From FEN-1219 sp963713355 (GTDB lineage: Bacteria; Pseudomonadota; Gammaproteobacteria; Steroidobacterales; Rariloculaceae): DNA of 64,000 bases. The notes beneath the pieces are model-generated. The model was not told the origin of the DNA. It worked only from the letters and a program-made list of their open reading frames with translations, and searched no databases. Below are positions 9,116 through 19,224 of the stretch, in pieces; within the stretch, counting starts at the first letter, position 1; every line of letters begins with the position of its first letter. The stretch is from positions 744,001-808,000 of the forward strand of contig CAVQLK010000011.1 of assembly GCA_963713355.1 (NCBI GenBank). Direction: 5' to 3'. The translations under genes were made by a program, and so were the position numbers.

Positions 9116-10565
9116 ATGCGCATCGACTGGGATCAATATCAACCGAGCGGGTTCTACGACGAGCTCTTCGCCGCACCGGGCAATGCACGCCCGTCGGCCA
9201 TCGAGCTCGCCGCGTACCTTGCGTCTCTTGGCGTGCGCGAGCTCGCCGAGCGGCAAGCGGATGCCGAGCGCGCCATCGTCGAGATGGGCATCACGTTCAC
9301 CGTTTACACGGAAGGTCAGAATATCGACCGCGCGTGGCCGTTCGACGTCATTCCGCGCACGATCGAAGCTGCGGAATGGGCGCGCATCGAGAGCGGCCTG
9401 ATTCAGCGGCTCAAGGCACTGAACCACTTCATCGACGATCTGTACCACGCACGGCGCGTGATCAAGGATGGCGTCGTGCCCGAGGACATCATCGCGACCT
9501 CGGCGAACTTTCTCGAAGCCTGCGTCGGGCGGCCGGCCGCCGTACGGCGTCTGGGCGAACATTTGCGGGACGGATCTCGTGCGCGACCGCGACGGCACCG
9601 TCTACGTGCTCGAGGACAACCTGCGCGTGCCGTCCGGCGTCTCGTACATGCTCGAGAACCGCATGGTCACGAAGCAGGTGTTCCCGGAGATGTTCGAGCA
9701 CGCGTCGATCCTACCGGTCGACGACTATGCCTCGCAGCTGCTCGACATGCTCTCCAGCTTGAGCCCGCGCAAGGTCGACTTTCCGCGCGTCGTCGTGCTG
9801 ACGCCCGGCATTTACAACTCGGCGTACTTCGAGCACTCGTATCTCGCGCAACGCATGGGTGTCGACCTCGTCGAGGGCCAAGATCTTTGCGTCGGCGACG
9901 ACGAGTGCGTCTACGTGCGCACGATCCGCGGCCTCGAGCGCGTCGACGTCGTCTATCGGCGCATCAACGACACTTTCATCGACCCGGAGTGCTTCGACAA
10001 GAGCTCGGTGCTCGGAGTGTCGGGCATCATGCGCGCCTGGCGCGCGGGGAATGTCGCGCTCGCGAATGCGCCCGGCGCCGGCGTCGCCGACGACAAGGTC
10101 GTCTACGCCTATGTGCCCGCGATCATCGAGTATTACCTCGGCGAGAAAGCCATCTTGCCGAACGTGCCGACGCTGCTCCTGCGTGACGAAGACAGCCGCA
10201 AGCGCGTGTTGGCCGATCTCAGCCAATGGGTCGTCAAGCCGGCGAACGAATCGGGCGGTTACGGCATGCTGATCGGGCCGCGCGCGACGGACGCGGAGAA
10301 AACCGCGATGACGGCCGTCGTCGAGGCGAACCCCCGCAATTACATCGCGCAGCCCGTGCTCGCGCTGTCCACTGCGCCGACGCTCGTCCAGGGCGAGATC
10401 GAGCCGCGGCACCTCGATCTTCGGCCGTTCATCCTGCAGGGCCGCGGAGTGTGGGTGACGCCGGGTGGGCTGACTCGCGTCGCGCTGCGGCGCGGCTCGC
10501 TGGTCGTCAACTCGTCGCAAGGCGGCGGCAGCAAAGACACCTGGATCGTTGCGGTGAAGCCGTGA
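9116..10565 (+). CDS. Circularly permuted type 2 ATP-grasp protein (one frame break)
   Basis: A member of the circularly permuted ATP-grasp family (former DUF404/DUF407), predicted to ligate an amine to a carboxylate on an unidentified peptide or metabolite. The N-terminal half starts at ATG 9116 (MRIDWDQYQPSGFYDELF) and reads to LEACVG. The rest continues in another frame from RPPYGVW through GTDLVRDRDGTVYVLEDNLRVPSG to the C-terminal GGGSKDTWIV. The shift is one base within 9523-9545, inside a run of G and C. Corrected length is about 482 residues, normal for the family. No programmed-frameshift heptamer is visible. The stop overlaps the alpha-E gene start as GTGA. Confidence 0.85.
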
Positions 10566-11614
10566 GCCTCTTGTCGCGAGTCGCCGAGCGCATCTACTGG
10601 ACCGCCCGCTATCTCGAGCGCGCCGAAACGACGTCGCGGCTAGCACGCGTCTACGGCAATCTGCTGCTCGACTTGCCTCGAGAAGCGGGCTTGAGCTGGG
10701 ACGCGCTCGTGCAAATCACGGGCGGCGGGGACTTGTATCGCGAGCTGCACCCGAGCCCGTCCGTCGATACCGCCGAACGGTTCTTCGTCGCCGACCGCGA
10801 CAACCCGAGCTCGGTGCGCTCGTCGCTCGCTCTTGCGCGCGAGAGCGTGCGAACCACGCGCGACATCGTGCCGTCCGAGGCGTGGCGCTCGATCAACGAG
10901 CTCTGCCTCTGGGTCACGCAAGAGCTCGACGCCGAGACGTCGCACCGGCGCCGCTACGGCATTCATTCGCGCGTCGTCGAGCGCTGCCAGCAAATCACGG
11001 GCATGCTCTCGGATACGATGAGCCACGACGCCGCGTATCAGTTCTTCCGCTTGGGGCGCGGCATCGAGCGCGCCGACATGACGACGCGGATCCTCGACGT
11101 GGCTGCCGCTATGCTGCTCGGCCGCGAGAATCTCGCGCGCTTCGACAACACGCTGTGGATGGCTGTGCTGCAGTCGCTGTCGGCGTACCAGATGTACCGG
11201 CAGCGGGTACGGCGGCGCATCTACGGGCCGGACGTGATCGCATATCTGTTGACGGACACGCAGTTTCCGCGCGCTGTCGGGTTCAGCCTGCGCGAGGTCG
11301 GGGCGGCGCTCGCGATGCTGCCGCGCAGCGGCGAGCCGATCAAGAAGCTCGGCGACCTGCGACGCATGCTCGCGCTGCGCGGCTTGGGTGAGCTCTCGAT
11401 CGCGAGCTTGCACCAATGGATCGACGAGGCGCAGCTCAAGCTCGGCGAGCTGCACGGGCTCGTCGAAGCGAGGTGGTTCAGACCCTCGACGACGACCGCA
11501 CCTGGTCAATCGCCGCTGACACCCATACGCAAAGCCAATCGCAATCGCAGTGGCGCAGCCGGTCCCAGCCGCCGAAGCCGGCGGGGGTTTCGGCGCTCGG
11601 CCGTTAGCTTATGA
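10562..11614 (+). CDS. Alpha-E domain protein (DUF403)
   Basis: An alpha-helical protein of 350 residues with the alpha-E signature near the N-terminus (LSRVAERIYWTARYLERAE) and later RLGRGIERADMTTRILD. These proteins always travel with circularly permuted ATP-grasp enzymes and transglutaminase-like peptidases, and are thought to be partners of the ligase; no biochemical activity is established. The GTG start overlaps the preceding stop (GTGA) and the stop overlaps the next ATG (ATGA), so three genes are translationally coupled. The last 40 residues are Arg/Ser-rich and look disordered. Confidence 0.9.
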   Translation: MSLLSRVAERIYWTARYLERAETTSRLARVYGNLLLDLPREAGLSWDALVQITGGGDLYRELHPSPSVDTAERFFVADRDNPSSVRSSLALARESVRTTRDIVPSEAWRSINELCLWVTQELDAETSHRRRYGIHSRVVERCQQITGMLSDTMSHDAAYQFFRLGRGIERADMTTRILDVAAAMLLGRENLARFDNTLWMAVLQSLSAYQMYRQRVRRRIYGPDVIAYLLTDTQFPRAVGFSLREVGAALAMLPRSGEPIKKLGDLRRMLALRGLGELSIASLHQWIDEAQLKLGELHGLVEARWFRPSTTTAPGQSPLTPIRKANRNRSGAAGPSRRSRRGFRRSAVSL

Positions 11615-14600
11615 CCCTCCACGTCGCCCTGAACCACCGGACTCGTTACGAGTACGACCGCCCCGTGCAAATGGGTCCGCAAGTCATTCGCTTGCGGCCC
11701 GCGCCGCACAGCCGCACGCCCGTGTTGAGCTATGCGCTGCGCATCGAGCCTGACGGCCACTTTCTAAACTGGCAGCAGGATCCGCACGGCAATTTCCTCG
11801 CGCGCGCCGTGTTTCCGGACAAGGTCGGCCGGTTTTGCGTCGACGTCGACCTGGTCGCCGACATGGCCGTGCGCAATCCGTTCGACTTTTTCCTGGAGCC
11901 CGAGGCGGAGAAGGTTCCGTTCGTCTACGAGCGCGGCTTGCGCAAGGATCTGGAGCCGTACCTCGACGTCGAGCCGGCCGGGCGCGGCGTGCGGCAATGG
12001 CTGAAGGCGGTGCGCAACAGGCCGACAACACGGACCATCGACTTCCTCGTCGACTTGAACCAACGCCTGCAGCGCGACATCGGCTACACGATCCGCATGG
12101 AGCCGGGCGTGCAGGAGCCCGAGGAAACGCTGAAGCTCGGCTCCGGCTCGTGCCGCGACTCGGGATGGCTGCTCGTCAACATCCTGCGGCACTTGGGGCT
12201 GGCGAGCCGATTCGTGTCGGGTTACCTGATCCAGCTCGTCGCCGACGTGAAGTCGCTCGACGGGCCGTCGGGAGCCGAGCGCGATTTCACTGACTTGCAT
12301 GCGTGGACGGAGGTCTATCTGCCCGGTGCGGGATGGGTGGGTCTCGATCCGACCTCGGGCCTGCTGGCTGGCGAGGGCCACATTCCGCTCGCGTGCACGC
12401 CGCATCCCGTGAGCGCCGCGCCGATCACCGGCGCGCTCGAAGAAGCGGAGACGAAGTTCGAGCACGCGATGAGCGTGCAACGCATCGTCGAGTCGCCGCG
12501 CGTCACGAAGCCGTACAGCGACGAGCAGTGGCGCGCCGTCGACGCGTTCGGCCGCCGCGTCGAGGAGCAACTCAACGCCGACGACGTCCGCGTCACGATC
12601 GGCGGGGAGCCGACGTTCGTCTCGATGGACGACGCCGATGCGCCAGAGTGGAATACGGCCGCCACCGGGCCAACCAAGCGGCGATTCGCGGCGGAGCTCA
12701 TTCACCGGCTGCGCGCGCGCTTCGCGCCGCGAGGGCTGCTGCACTACGGTCAGGGTAAGTGGTACCCCGGTGAGCAGCTGCCGCGCTGGGCGTTCAGCCT
12801 GTATTGGCGGCGCGACGGCAAGGATTTGTGGCGCGCGGACAAGCTGATTGCGGAGGAAGCGAACGACTACGGCGTGACCGCCGAGCAGGCGCGCGAGCTC
12901 TTGCAAGGAGTGGCGTTGCGCCTGGAGCTCGACCCGGCCGCCGCGACGGCGGCGTACGAGGATCCGTGGCACTTCATCGGCCAGGAACAGAAGCTGCCCG
13001 AAAATCTCGACGCGGCCACGAATCGCCTCGACGATCCGATGGCGCGCGCGCGGCTCGCTCGCGTCTTCGAACGGGGCTTAAGCAAGCCCGTCGGTTACGT
13101 CTTGCCCGTGCAGCGCTGGAACGCGGCGGCATCCGCGACGCGCCGCTGGGCTAGCGAACGGTGGTCGACGCGCGCGGGCAAGCTATTTCTCGTGCCGGGC
13201 GACTCGCCGCTCGGGTTCCGCCTGCCCCTGCACTCGCTCATTCATCTACCGCCATCGCAGTATCCGCACGTTGTGCTCGCGGACCCGTTCGTCGAGCACG
13301 GGCCGCTGCCCGACCCGCATCCGGAGCGCCAGCCGTTCCTGCAAGGCGAGAGGGGCGGGGAGCCGCGGCAGGACCGCAGGACGCAGCGCACGGCGCCGGG
13401 CCGCCCGGCGCGGACGGCAGTCGCGGTGGAGCCGCGCGACGGCCATCTGTGCGTATTCATGCCGCCCGTAGCCGAGCTCGAGGACTATCTCGATTTGCTC
13501 GCGGCCGTCGAGGACGCGAGCGCCGAGCTCGACTTGCCGATTCACCTCGAAGGGTACGAGCCGCCGCGCGACCCGCGGCTGAACGTGATCAAGGTGACGC
13601 CGGACCCCGGCGTCATCGAGGTTAACGTGCAGCCGGCCGGCAGCTGGGAGGAGATGCGCGCGATCACTGAAGGTCTTTACGAGGACGCGCATTACACGCG
13701 GCTCGTGACCGAGAAGTTCATGCTCGACGGCCGGCATACGGGCACGGGCGGTGGCAACCACGTCGTGCTCGGCGGGGCGCGCGCGGCCGACAGCCCGTTC
13801 CTGCGGCGGCCCGACTTGCTGCGCAGCCTGCTCACTTACTGGCAGCACCATCCCGCGCTCTCGTATCTCTTCTCGGGCATGTTCATCGGGCCGACGAGCC
13901 AGGCGCCGCGCATCGACGAAGCGCGGCACGACTCGCTGCACGAGCTCGAGCTCGCGTTCAAGCAGGCGGACGCGGCGCAGCAACCGGTGCCGCCGTGGCT
14001 CGTCGACCGGCTATTCCGCCATTTGCTCATCGACGTCACGGGCAACACGCACCGCGCCGAGATTTGCATCGACAAGCTCTACTCGCCGGACGGACCGACG
14101 GGCCGGCTCGGCCTCGTCGAGTTCCGGGCGTTCGAGATGCCGCCGCATCCACGCATGAGCCTCGTGCAACAGCAGCTCTTGCTGTCGCTGATCGCGCGCT
14201 TCTGGCGCGAGCCGTACGCCCACGATCTCGTGCGCTGGGGCACGCAGCTCCACGACAAGTTCATGCTGCCGTTTCACGTTTGGGGCGACCTCGTCGACGT
14301 CATCGGCGACATGAACCGCGCGGGTTACGAGCTCGACGCGAGCTGGTTCGCGCCGCATTTCGAGTTCCGCTTTCCGCTCTACGGCACTGTGAGCTTCGGC
14401 TCGATCGAGATCGAGCTGCGACAAGCGCTCGAGCCGTGGCACGTGCTCGGCGAGGAAGGCGCGGTCGGCGGCACCGTGCGTTATGTCGACTCGTCCGTCG
14501 AGCGGCTGCAAGTGAAGGCTCGCGGCCTCACCGACGGCCGATATGTGATCGGCTGCAACGGCTGGCGCGTTCCGCTGACGCCGACTACCCGCGCCGACGA

Positions 14601-14913
14601 GCTCGTCGGCGGCGTGCGCTACCGTGCGTGGCGCCCCGCCGCGAGCCTGCATCCGACGGTGCCCGTCGACGCGCCGTTGACGTTCGATCTCTACGATCGC
14701 TGGTCCGGGCGCGCCGTCGCGGGCTGCACGTATCACGTTGCGCATCCCGGTGGACTCAGCCACGAACGCTTTCCCGTTAACTCGTACGAAGCCGAGAGCC
14801 GACGGCTCGCTCGCTTCGTTCCGTTCGGCCATACGACGGGCCCGCATCCCGAGCCGCAACCGCTGGCGCGCGCCGAATTTCCGAATACGCTCGATCTACG
14901 CTGGTCGCACTGA
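11611..14913 (+). CDS. Large transglutaminase-like protein with C-terminal DUF2126 domain
   Basis: A 1100-residue protein. Residues 1-80 are the bacterial transglutaminase-like N-terminal beta domain (LNHRTRYEYDRPVQ). Next comes a papain-like transglutaminase core with a complete triad: Cys181 in GSGSCRDSGW, His230 in LHAWTEV and Asp246 in GLDPTSG. The remaining 800 residues are the DUF2126 region, including TIGGEPTFVSMDD, GTGGGNHVVLGG and GLVEFRAFEMPPHPRM. In this family the transglutaminase fold is predicted to act as a peptidase or amidase on the product of the neighbouring ATP-grasp ligase. No signal peptide, so cytoplasmic. Coupled by ATGA to the alpha-E gene. Confidence 0.92.
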   Translation: MTLHVALNHRTRYEYDRPVQMGPQVIRLRPAPHSRTPVLSYALRIEPDGHFLNWQQDPHGNFLARAVFPDKVGRFCVDVDLVADMAVRNPFDFFLEPEAEKVPFVYERGLRKDLEPYLDVEPAGRGVRQWLKAVRNRPTTRTIDFLVDLNQRLQRDIGYTIRMEPGVQEPEETLKLGSGSCRDSGWLLVNILRHLGLASRFVSGYLIQLVADVKSLDGPSGAERDFTDLHAWTEVYLPGAGWVGLDPTSGLLAGEGHIPLACTPHPVSAAPITGALEEAETKFEHAMSVQRIVESPRVTKPYSDEQWRAVDAFGRRVEEQLNADDVRVTIGGEPTFVSMDDADAPEWNTAATGPTKRRFAAELIHRLRARFAPRGLLHYGQGKWYPGEQLPRWAFSLYWRRDGKDLWRADKLIAEEANDYGVTAEQARELLQGVALRLELDPAAATAAYEDPWHFIGQEQKLPENLDAATNRLDDPMARARLARVFERGLSKPVGYVLPVQRWNAAASATRRWASERWSTRAGKLFLVPGDSPLGFRLPLHSLIHLPPSQYPHVVLADPFVEHGPLPDPHPERQPFLQGERGGEPRQDRRTQRTAPGRPARTAVAVEPRDGHLCVFMPPVAELEDYLDLLAAVEDASAELDLPIHLEGYEPPRDPRLNVIKVTPDPGVIEVNVQPAGSWEEMRAITEGLYEDAHYTRLVTEKFMLDGRHTGTGGGNHVVLGGARAADSPFLRRPDLLRSLLTYWQHHPALSYLFSGMFIGPTSQAPRIDEARHDSLHELELAFKQADAAQQPVPPWLVDRLFRHLLIDVTGNTHRAEICIDKLYSPDGPTGRLGLVEFRAFEMPPHPRMSLVQQQLLLSLIARFWREPYAHDLVRWGTQLHDKFMLPFHVWGDLVDVIGDMNRAGYELDASWFAPHFEFRFPLYGTVSFGSIEIELRQALEPWHVLGEEGAVGGTVRYVDSSVERLQVKARGLTDGRYVIGCNGWRVPLTPTTRADELVGGVRYRAWRPAASLHPTVPVDAPLTFDLYDRWSGRAVAGCTYHVAHPGGLSHERFPVNSYEAESRRLARFVPFGHTTGPHPEPQPLARAEFPNTLDLRWSH

Positions 14914-14950
14914 GTAGAATCGTGACCGCCTTGGCGAGCGACGGAATTTA

Positions 14951-17527
14951 ATGTCGGCGATCAATCCCGCAGAGAACGAGTTCGCTTGCTCCGACGTCAA
15001 GTTGCTCGACTCCTACCAACCTTCTTCGAACGCGTTCGACGAGCTCACGGCCGGCAGCGGCCAGGTGCGGCCGCGTTGGCAGCCCGTGCTCGAGGCGTTC
15101 GCCGCGATGGGTGTCGACACGAGGCAGGCGGCGCAAGACAAGGCGCAGCGGCTCATGGTGGAGAACGACGTCACGTTCGCCGCCCTCGATGACCGCGACA
15201 CGAGCCGGCAATGGCGGCTCGATCTATTTCCGCTGGTGCTCGCACCCGATGAGTGGAGCGTGATAGAGCGCGCCGTCGTCCAGCGCACGGTGCTGTTGAA
15301 CCGGCTCCTCGGCGATTTGTACGGCTCACAGCGCGTGCTGCAAGAACGTCTTCTGCCCCCAGGGCTCGTCTTCGGCAACAGGCAATTCTTAAGGCCCTGC
15401 ACGAGCGTCGCTGTCCGCGACGACCTGCATCTGAACTTCGTCGCTTACGATCTCGCGCGTGCGGCCGACGGCCGCTGGTGGGTCGTCAGCGATCGCACGC
15501 AAGCTCCGTCGGGTGCGGGCTACGCGCTCGAGAATCGGGTGGTCTCTTCGCAATGCCTGCCGGAGCTGTTCGCGGAGCGCAACGTGCGCCGCCTCGCGAG
15601 CTTCTTCCGTGCGTTCTCGGAGCGGTTCTTGAGCTTATCGCCGCGCGAGCAGCCGCACGCCGTGTTCCTGTCGCCGGGGCCGTCGAAGCAAAACTACTTC
15701 GAGCACGCTTATCTCGCGCGTTACCTCGGGTTCGGCTTCGTCGAAGGCTCGGACCTGACGGTGCGCGACGACCGCGTCTATTTGAAGACCGTCGAGGGGC
15801 TCAAGCGCGTCGACCTCATCATGCGCCGCATCGACTCCGAGCTCTGCGATCCGCTCGAGCTGCGCACGGACTCGCTGATCGGCGTGCCGGGGCTCGTGCA
15901 GGCCGCTCGCGCCGGCAAGGTCACGATCGGCAACGCGCTCGGATCCGGCCTCGTCGAGAGCGACTCGTTCCTGAGCTTCCTGCCGAGCTTGAGCAAGCAC
16001 TTCCTGGATGAGGAGCTCGCGATGCCGAGCTTGGCCACGTGGTGGTGCGGGCAAGAGCGAGAACGCCGCTATGTGCTCGATCACTTGGACGAGCTCGTCG
16101 TGCGCCGCGTGAGCTCCTCGCGCAGCCTGTTCCCGCGCGGCCAAGAGGGGCTCATCACGCCCGAGATGCCGGCCGAGGACCGCGAGCGCCTGATTCGCGA
16201 GATCGAGCGCAACGGGCACGCGTTCATCGGCCAGGAGCCGATCTCGTTGTCGTTGGCGCCGACGTGGTCGAGCTCGACCGCGCTGCGCGCGGCGCCGGTG
16301 CTGCTGCGCGTCTATGTCGCGGCGACGAGCAAGGGTTACGAGGTCATGCCGGGCGGTCTTGCGCGCGTCGCCGACGGCATCGACCCGCAGGCCGCCTGGC
16401 TCGAGGTCGGCGACGTCAGCAAGGACACCTGGGTGCTCTCGGATCAGCCCGTCGAGCAGTTCAGCCTGCTCGCGCAGCGGCAGGCGAACCAACGTCTGCG
16501 CCGCAGCGGCCGCGACCTGCCGAGCCGGACGGCCGACAACCTGTTCTGGCTCGGCCGCTACACGGAGCGCGCCGAAGGAGCCGTGCGTTTGTTGCGCAGC
16601 CTCGTGACGCGTTTGGGAGGCGAGATGGGCTCGACGCGCACGCTCGTGTCGCCCGAGCGCGTCGTCGCAATGCTGATGGCGCAGAAACACCTGTCGACGC
16701 GCCGCGGCCGCCGCGCGATGCAGGAAGGCCGCGAAGCCGTGCAAGAGGAGCTCTGGACGATCCTGTTCGACCCCGAGTGCAAGGACGGCCTCGCGACCGT
16801 GCTCGGCAACGTGCAGCGCAACGCGGTGGCCGTGCGCGAGCGCCTGTCTTACGACACGTTTCGCATCCTTCGCGACCTCATCGAGGTCAGCCACCAGTCG
16901 GAGCTCTCGACGGGACGCGAGACCGACGATGCGCTGCGCCTCTTGAACCGGCTCATTCAATATCTCGCCGCGTTCAACGGTATGGTCGCCGAGAACATGA
17001 CGCACGGCTACGGCTGGCGTTTCCTCGACATGGGCCGCCGCCTCGAGCGCACGCGCGCGATGATTCAGGTAATCCAGCAGCTCGCCGTGCGCGGCGACGC
17101 TCTGGTCCATGGCGAGCTCGAGCTCTTGCTCGAGCTTGCCGACAGCACGATGACGTATCGCGGGCGTTATCAAGCGGCGCCGCAGCTTTCGGCCGTGCTC
17201 GACCTTCTTTTGTGCGACGAGACGAATCCTCGCTCGGCCGTCTACCAGATCGTCATGCTCGACGAGCACATCGCGCATTTGCCGAGCAGCGAGGAGGAAG
17301 GGCTCCTCACGGCCGACCAGCGTCTCGTGACGCGCCTGAAGAACGAGCTCACGCTCGCGGACCCCGTCGAGCTCGGCGGCGGCGTCATGCGCTTCGACAC
17401 GCGCATCGACCTCGATCGGCTGCTGCGCCGCATCGAGCGCGACGTCCACGTGCTCTCCGACCACATCGCCGAGCGGTTCTTCAGCCATTCGTCGGCGACT
17501 CGCGTCGGCGGATCGGGAACAGCGTAG
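14951..17527 (+). CDS. Fused circularly permuted ATP-grasp / alpha-E protein
   Basis: One 858-residue polypeptide carries both modules that are separate genes at 9116-11614. Residues 1-490 are the ATP-grasp part (LDSYQPSSNAFDEL, then RTQAPSGAGYALENR, KQNYFEHAYLARYLGF and DVSKDTWVLSD). Residues 520-858 are alpha-E (RTADNLFWLGRYTERAEGAVRL and GWRFLDMGRRLERTRAM). The fusion shows that the two modules work together physically. It sits 37 bases after the large transglutaminase gene; a TAGAAT at 14915 could serve as a -10 for an internal promoter. Unlike the split copy, this reading frame is intact. Confidence 0.92.
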   Translation: MSAINPAENEFACSDVKLLDSYQPSSNAFDELTAGSGQVRPRWQPVLEAFAAMGVDTRQAAQDKAQRLMVENDVTFAALDDRDTSRQWRLDLFPLVLAPDEWSVIERAVVQRTVLLNRLLGDLYGSQRVLQERLLPPGLVFGNRQFLRPCTSVAVRDDLHLNFVAYDLARAADGRWWVVSDRTQAPSGAGYALENRVVSSQCLPELFAERNVRRLASFFRAFSERFLSLSPREQPHAVFLSPGPSKQNYFEHAYLARYLGFGFVEGSDLTVRDDRVYLKTVEGLKRVDLIMRRIDSELCDPLELRTDSLIGVPGLVQAARAGKVTIGNALGSGLVESDSFLSFLPSLSKHFLDEELAMPSLATWWCGQERERRYVLDHLDELVVRRVSSSRSLFPRGQEGLITPEMPAEDRERLIREIERNGHAFIGQEPISLSLAPTWSSSTALRAAPVLLRVYVAATSKGYEVMPGGLARVADGIDPQAAWLEVGDVSKDTWVLSDQPVEQFSLLAQRQANQRLRRSGRDLPSRTADNLFWLGRYTERAEGAVRLLRSLVTRLGGEMGSTRTLVSPERVVAMLMAQKHLSTRRGRRAMQEGREAVQEELWTILFDPECKDGLATVLGNVQRNAVAVRERLSYDTFRILRDLIEVSHQSELSTGRETDDALRLLNRLIQYLAAFNGMVAENMTHGYGWRFLDMGRRLERTRAMIQVIQQLAVRGDALVHGELELLLELADSTMTYRGRYQAAPQLSAVLDLLLCDETNPRSAVYQIVMLDEHIAHLPSSEEEGLLTADQRLVTRLKNELTLADPVELGGGVMRFDTRIDLDRLLRRIERDVHVLSDHIAERFFSHSSATRVGGSGTA

Positions 17528-17536
17528 GACAGCGCA

Positions 17537-18412
17537 GTGCTGTACATCATTCGTCACAAGACGACGTTCAGCTACGAGGAGGTCGTATCGGTCTCGCACC
17601 ACGTGCTGCACGTTGCGCCGCGCCGTCATCCGCAGCAAACGTGCCTCGAGAGCGAGACCGTCGTCGATCCGAAACCGGCCGTCGACTCCGTCGGCGAAGA
17701 CTACTTCGGCAATCCGGTCCAGCACCTGACCGTTCAAAGACCGCACAAGGAGCTCGTCGTGGACGCCCGCTCGCGCGTCGAGGTGCAGCCCCCGGCGCAG
17801 CCGGTCGCGCTCGAGCAGAGCGCGCCGTGGGAGGAGGTGCGGGAACAGCTCGCGGCTCATGAGGCGCTCGATGTCTACGAGCTCGTGTTCGAGTCGCCGT
17901 ATGCCGCCGGCAACGATGCCGTTTACGAGTACGCGTTGCAGTCGTTCACGCCGGGCCGGCCGATTCTCGCGGCCACGATGGATCTCACGGGCCGGATCTT
18001 CCGCGAATTTCAATATCGCGGCGGAGTCTCGGACGTGTCGACGCCCGTCAGCGAAGTGTTCGCGATGCGGCAAGGCGTCTGCCAAGACTTCGCACACCTC
18101 GAGATCGCCTGCCTGCGCAGCCTGGGTTTGGCTGCGCGCTACGTCAGCGGCTATCTACTGACGCGGCCGCCCGAAGGTGAGGAGAAGCTCGTTGGCTCCG
18201 ACGCGTCGCACGCCTGGGTGTCGGTGTTCGCCGCAGAAGCGGGTTGGGTGGATTTCGATCCGACCAACGACATGATTCCCGGCGTCGAGCACATCACGTT
18301 CGCGTGGGGCCGCGACTACGGCGACGTGAGCCCGATCAACGGCTTCATCGTCGGCGGCGGAGCGCATCAGGTCAGCGTAGCCGTGGACGTCCGCCCGGGA
18401 GCTGGCCGCTAG
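17537..18412 (+). CDS. Transglutaminase-like cysteine peptidase
   Basis: A 291-residue protein starting at GTG, with the N-terminal transglutaminase-associated beta domain (YIIRHKTTFSYEE) and a catalytic core: Cys182 in GVCQDFAHLE, His225 in SHAWVSVF and Asp241 in DFDPTND. It closes the five-gene ATP-grasp/alpha-E/transglutaminase locus. It is the short, single-domain counterpart of the DUF2126-fused enzyme, so the locus holds two ligase modules and two peptidase modules. The stop overlaps the convergent hydrolase gene by 4 bases. Confidence 0.92.
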   Translation: MLYIIRHKTTFSYEEVVSVSHHVLHVAPRRHPQQTCLESETVVDPKPAVDSVGEDYFGNPVQHLTVQRPHKELVVDARSRVEVQPPAQPVALEQSAPWEEVREQLAAHEALDVYELVFESPYAAGNDAVYEYALQSFTPGRPILAATMDLTGRIFREFQYRGGVSDVSTPVSEVFAMRQGVCQDFAHLEIACLRSLGLAARYVSGYLLTRPPEGEEKLVGSDASHAWVSVFAAEAGWVDFDPTNDMIPGVEHITFAWGRDYGDVSPINGFIVGGGAHQVSVAVDVRPGAGR

Positions 18413-19179
18413 AAAGCCGCGATCGCTTCGACGGCGGCCGGCGACTCGTCGAGCACGAGATGACCGGCCTTGTCGAACAAGCTGACCTTCGCATTCGGAA
18501 GTGCCTTCGCCCAAGTCTTGTGTTGAACCGTCGGCGTCAGCTTGTCCTGTTTACCCCAGACGAGCAGCGTCGGCATCGCAAGCCGGTGCAGGTAACGCGG
18601 CAGTTTCTCGTCGAACGTGACCTTGCCCTCGCCGAGGACGCGGCCGGCCGTCGTGGCTTCTTTCACGCGCTCGGCGATGAACTCGGCGCTTGGCGCGCCC
18701 GAGGGCAGATGCCTGATGACGGTCTGCGGGTCGTGCGCCAACAGCGCGGGCAGCTGCTCGGGCGGCACGGCGAGAAAGTTCACCGTCGGCTGCCCCGGAG
18801 GCACGGGCAGACCGATCGGGCAGACGAGCACGAGCTTCTCGACTTTGGCGCCGTGCTCTATGGCGAACTTCGTCGCGATGAACCCGCCCATGGACTGGCC
18901 GACCAGCCGAAATTGCCGCAGCTCGAGCGCGTCGAACAGCTCGAGGTAATGGAGCACGAAGTCGTGAATCTCCGTGATCGCGGGATCGTCCGCGGACGGG
19001 CCGAACCCCGGATGATACGGGAGGACGACGTGGAACTTGCGGCTCCAAGCTGCCGCGAAATCGAACCCCGTGACGGTGCCGGCGCCGTGCAAGAAGACGA
19101 GCGGCGGTCCGCTGCCGGCCTCGAGAACCACCGTGTCGATTCCATTGATCTTCAGAGTGCGGCGAGTGAAATGAGTCAC
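18409..19179 (-). CDS. Alpha/beta hydrolase
   Basis: A 256-residue hydrolase with the oxyanion-hole segment FLHGAG, nucleophile elbow GQSMGG and a C-terminal catalytic His in KAGHLVLDES, after a typical acid segment WGKQDKLTP. I chose GTG 19179 because a strong GGAGGG Shine-Dalgarno lies 8 bases upstream of it; a longer frame to 19296 would overlap the promoter of pabB and adds an unrelated tail. The substrate is unknown. The gene is divergent from pabB and convergent with the transglutaminase locus, so it is probably not part of that operon. Confidence 0.85.
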   Translation of the reverse strand: MTHFTRRTLKINGIDTVVLEAGSGPPLVFLHGAGTVTGFDFAAAWSRKFHVVLPYHPGFGPSADDPAITEIHDFVLHYLELFDALELRQFRLVGQSMGGFIATKFAIEHGAKVEKLVLVCPIGLPVPPGQPTVNFLAVPPEQLPALLAHDPQTVIRHLPSGAPSAEFIAERVKEATTAGRVLGEGKVTFDEKLPRYLHRLAMPTLLVWGKQDKLTPTVQHKTWAKALPNAKVSLFDKAGHLVLDESPAAVEAIAAF

Positions 19180-19224
19180 GAGCAAAACCCTCCAAGCAGT
19201 CGCGTGCGTCGGCCAATCTCTGTT

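Noticed and set aside
9523..9545. Programmed ribosomal frameshift in the ATP-grasp gene
   Set aside because: No slippery heptamer or downstream pseudoknot is evident, and similar breaks occur in unrelated genes, which favours an indel.
11764..12972. Long minus-strand frame of 402 codons
   Set aside because: Antisense to the DUF2126 transglutaminase gene, with no recognisable domain and biased composition.
15635..18097. An 820-codon open frame on the minus strand
   Set aside because: It lies opposite the clearly conserved ATP-grasp/alpha-E fusion and transglutaminase genes and is Arg/His/Ala-rich nonsense, an effect of high G+C.
9116..18412. Anbu/proteasome-like peptidase belonging to the ATP-grasp locus
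   Set aside because: No NTN-hydrolase gene is present; the next gene is an opposite-strand alpha/beta hydrolase with its own promoter region.
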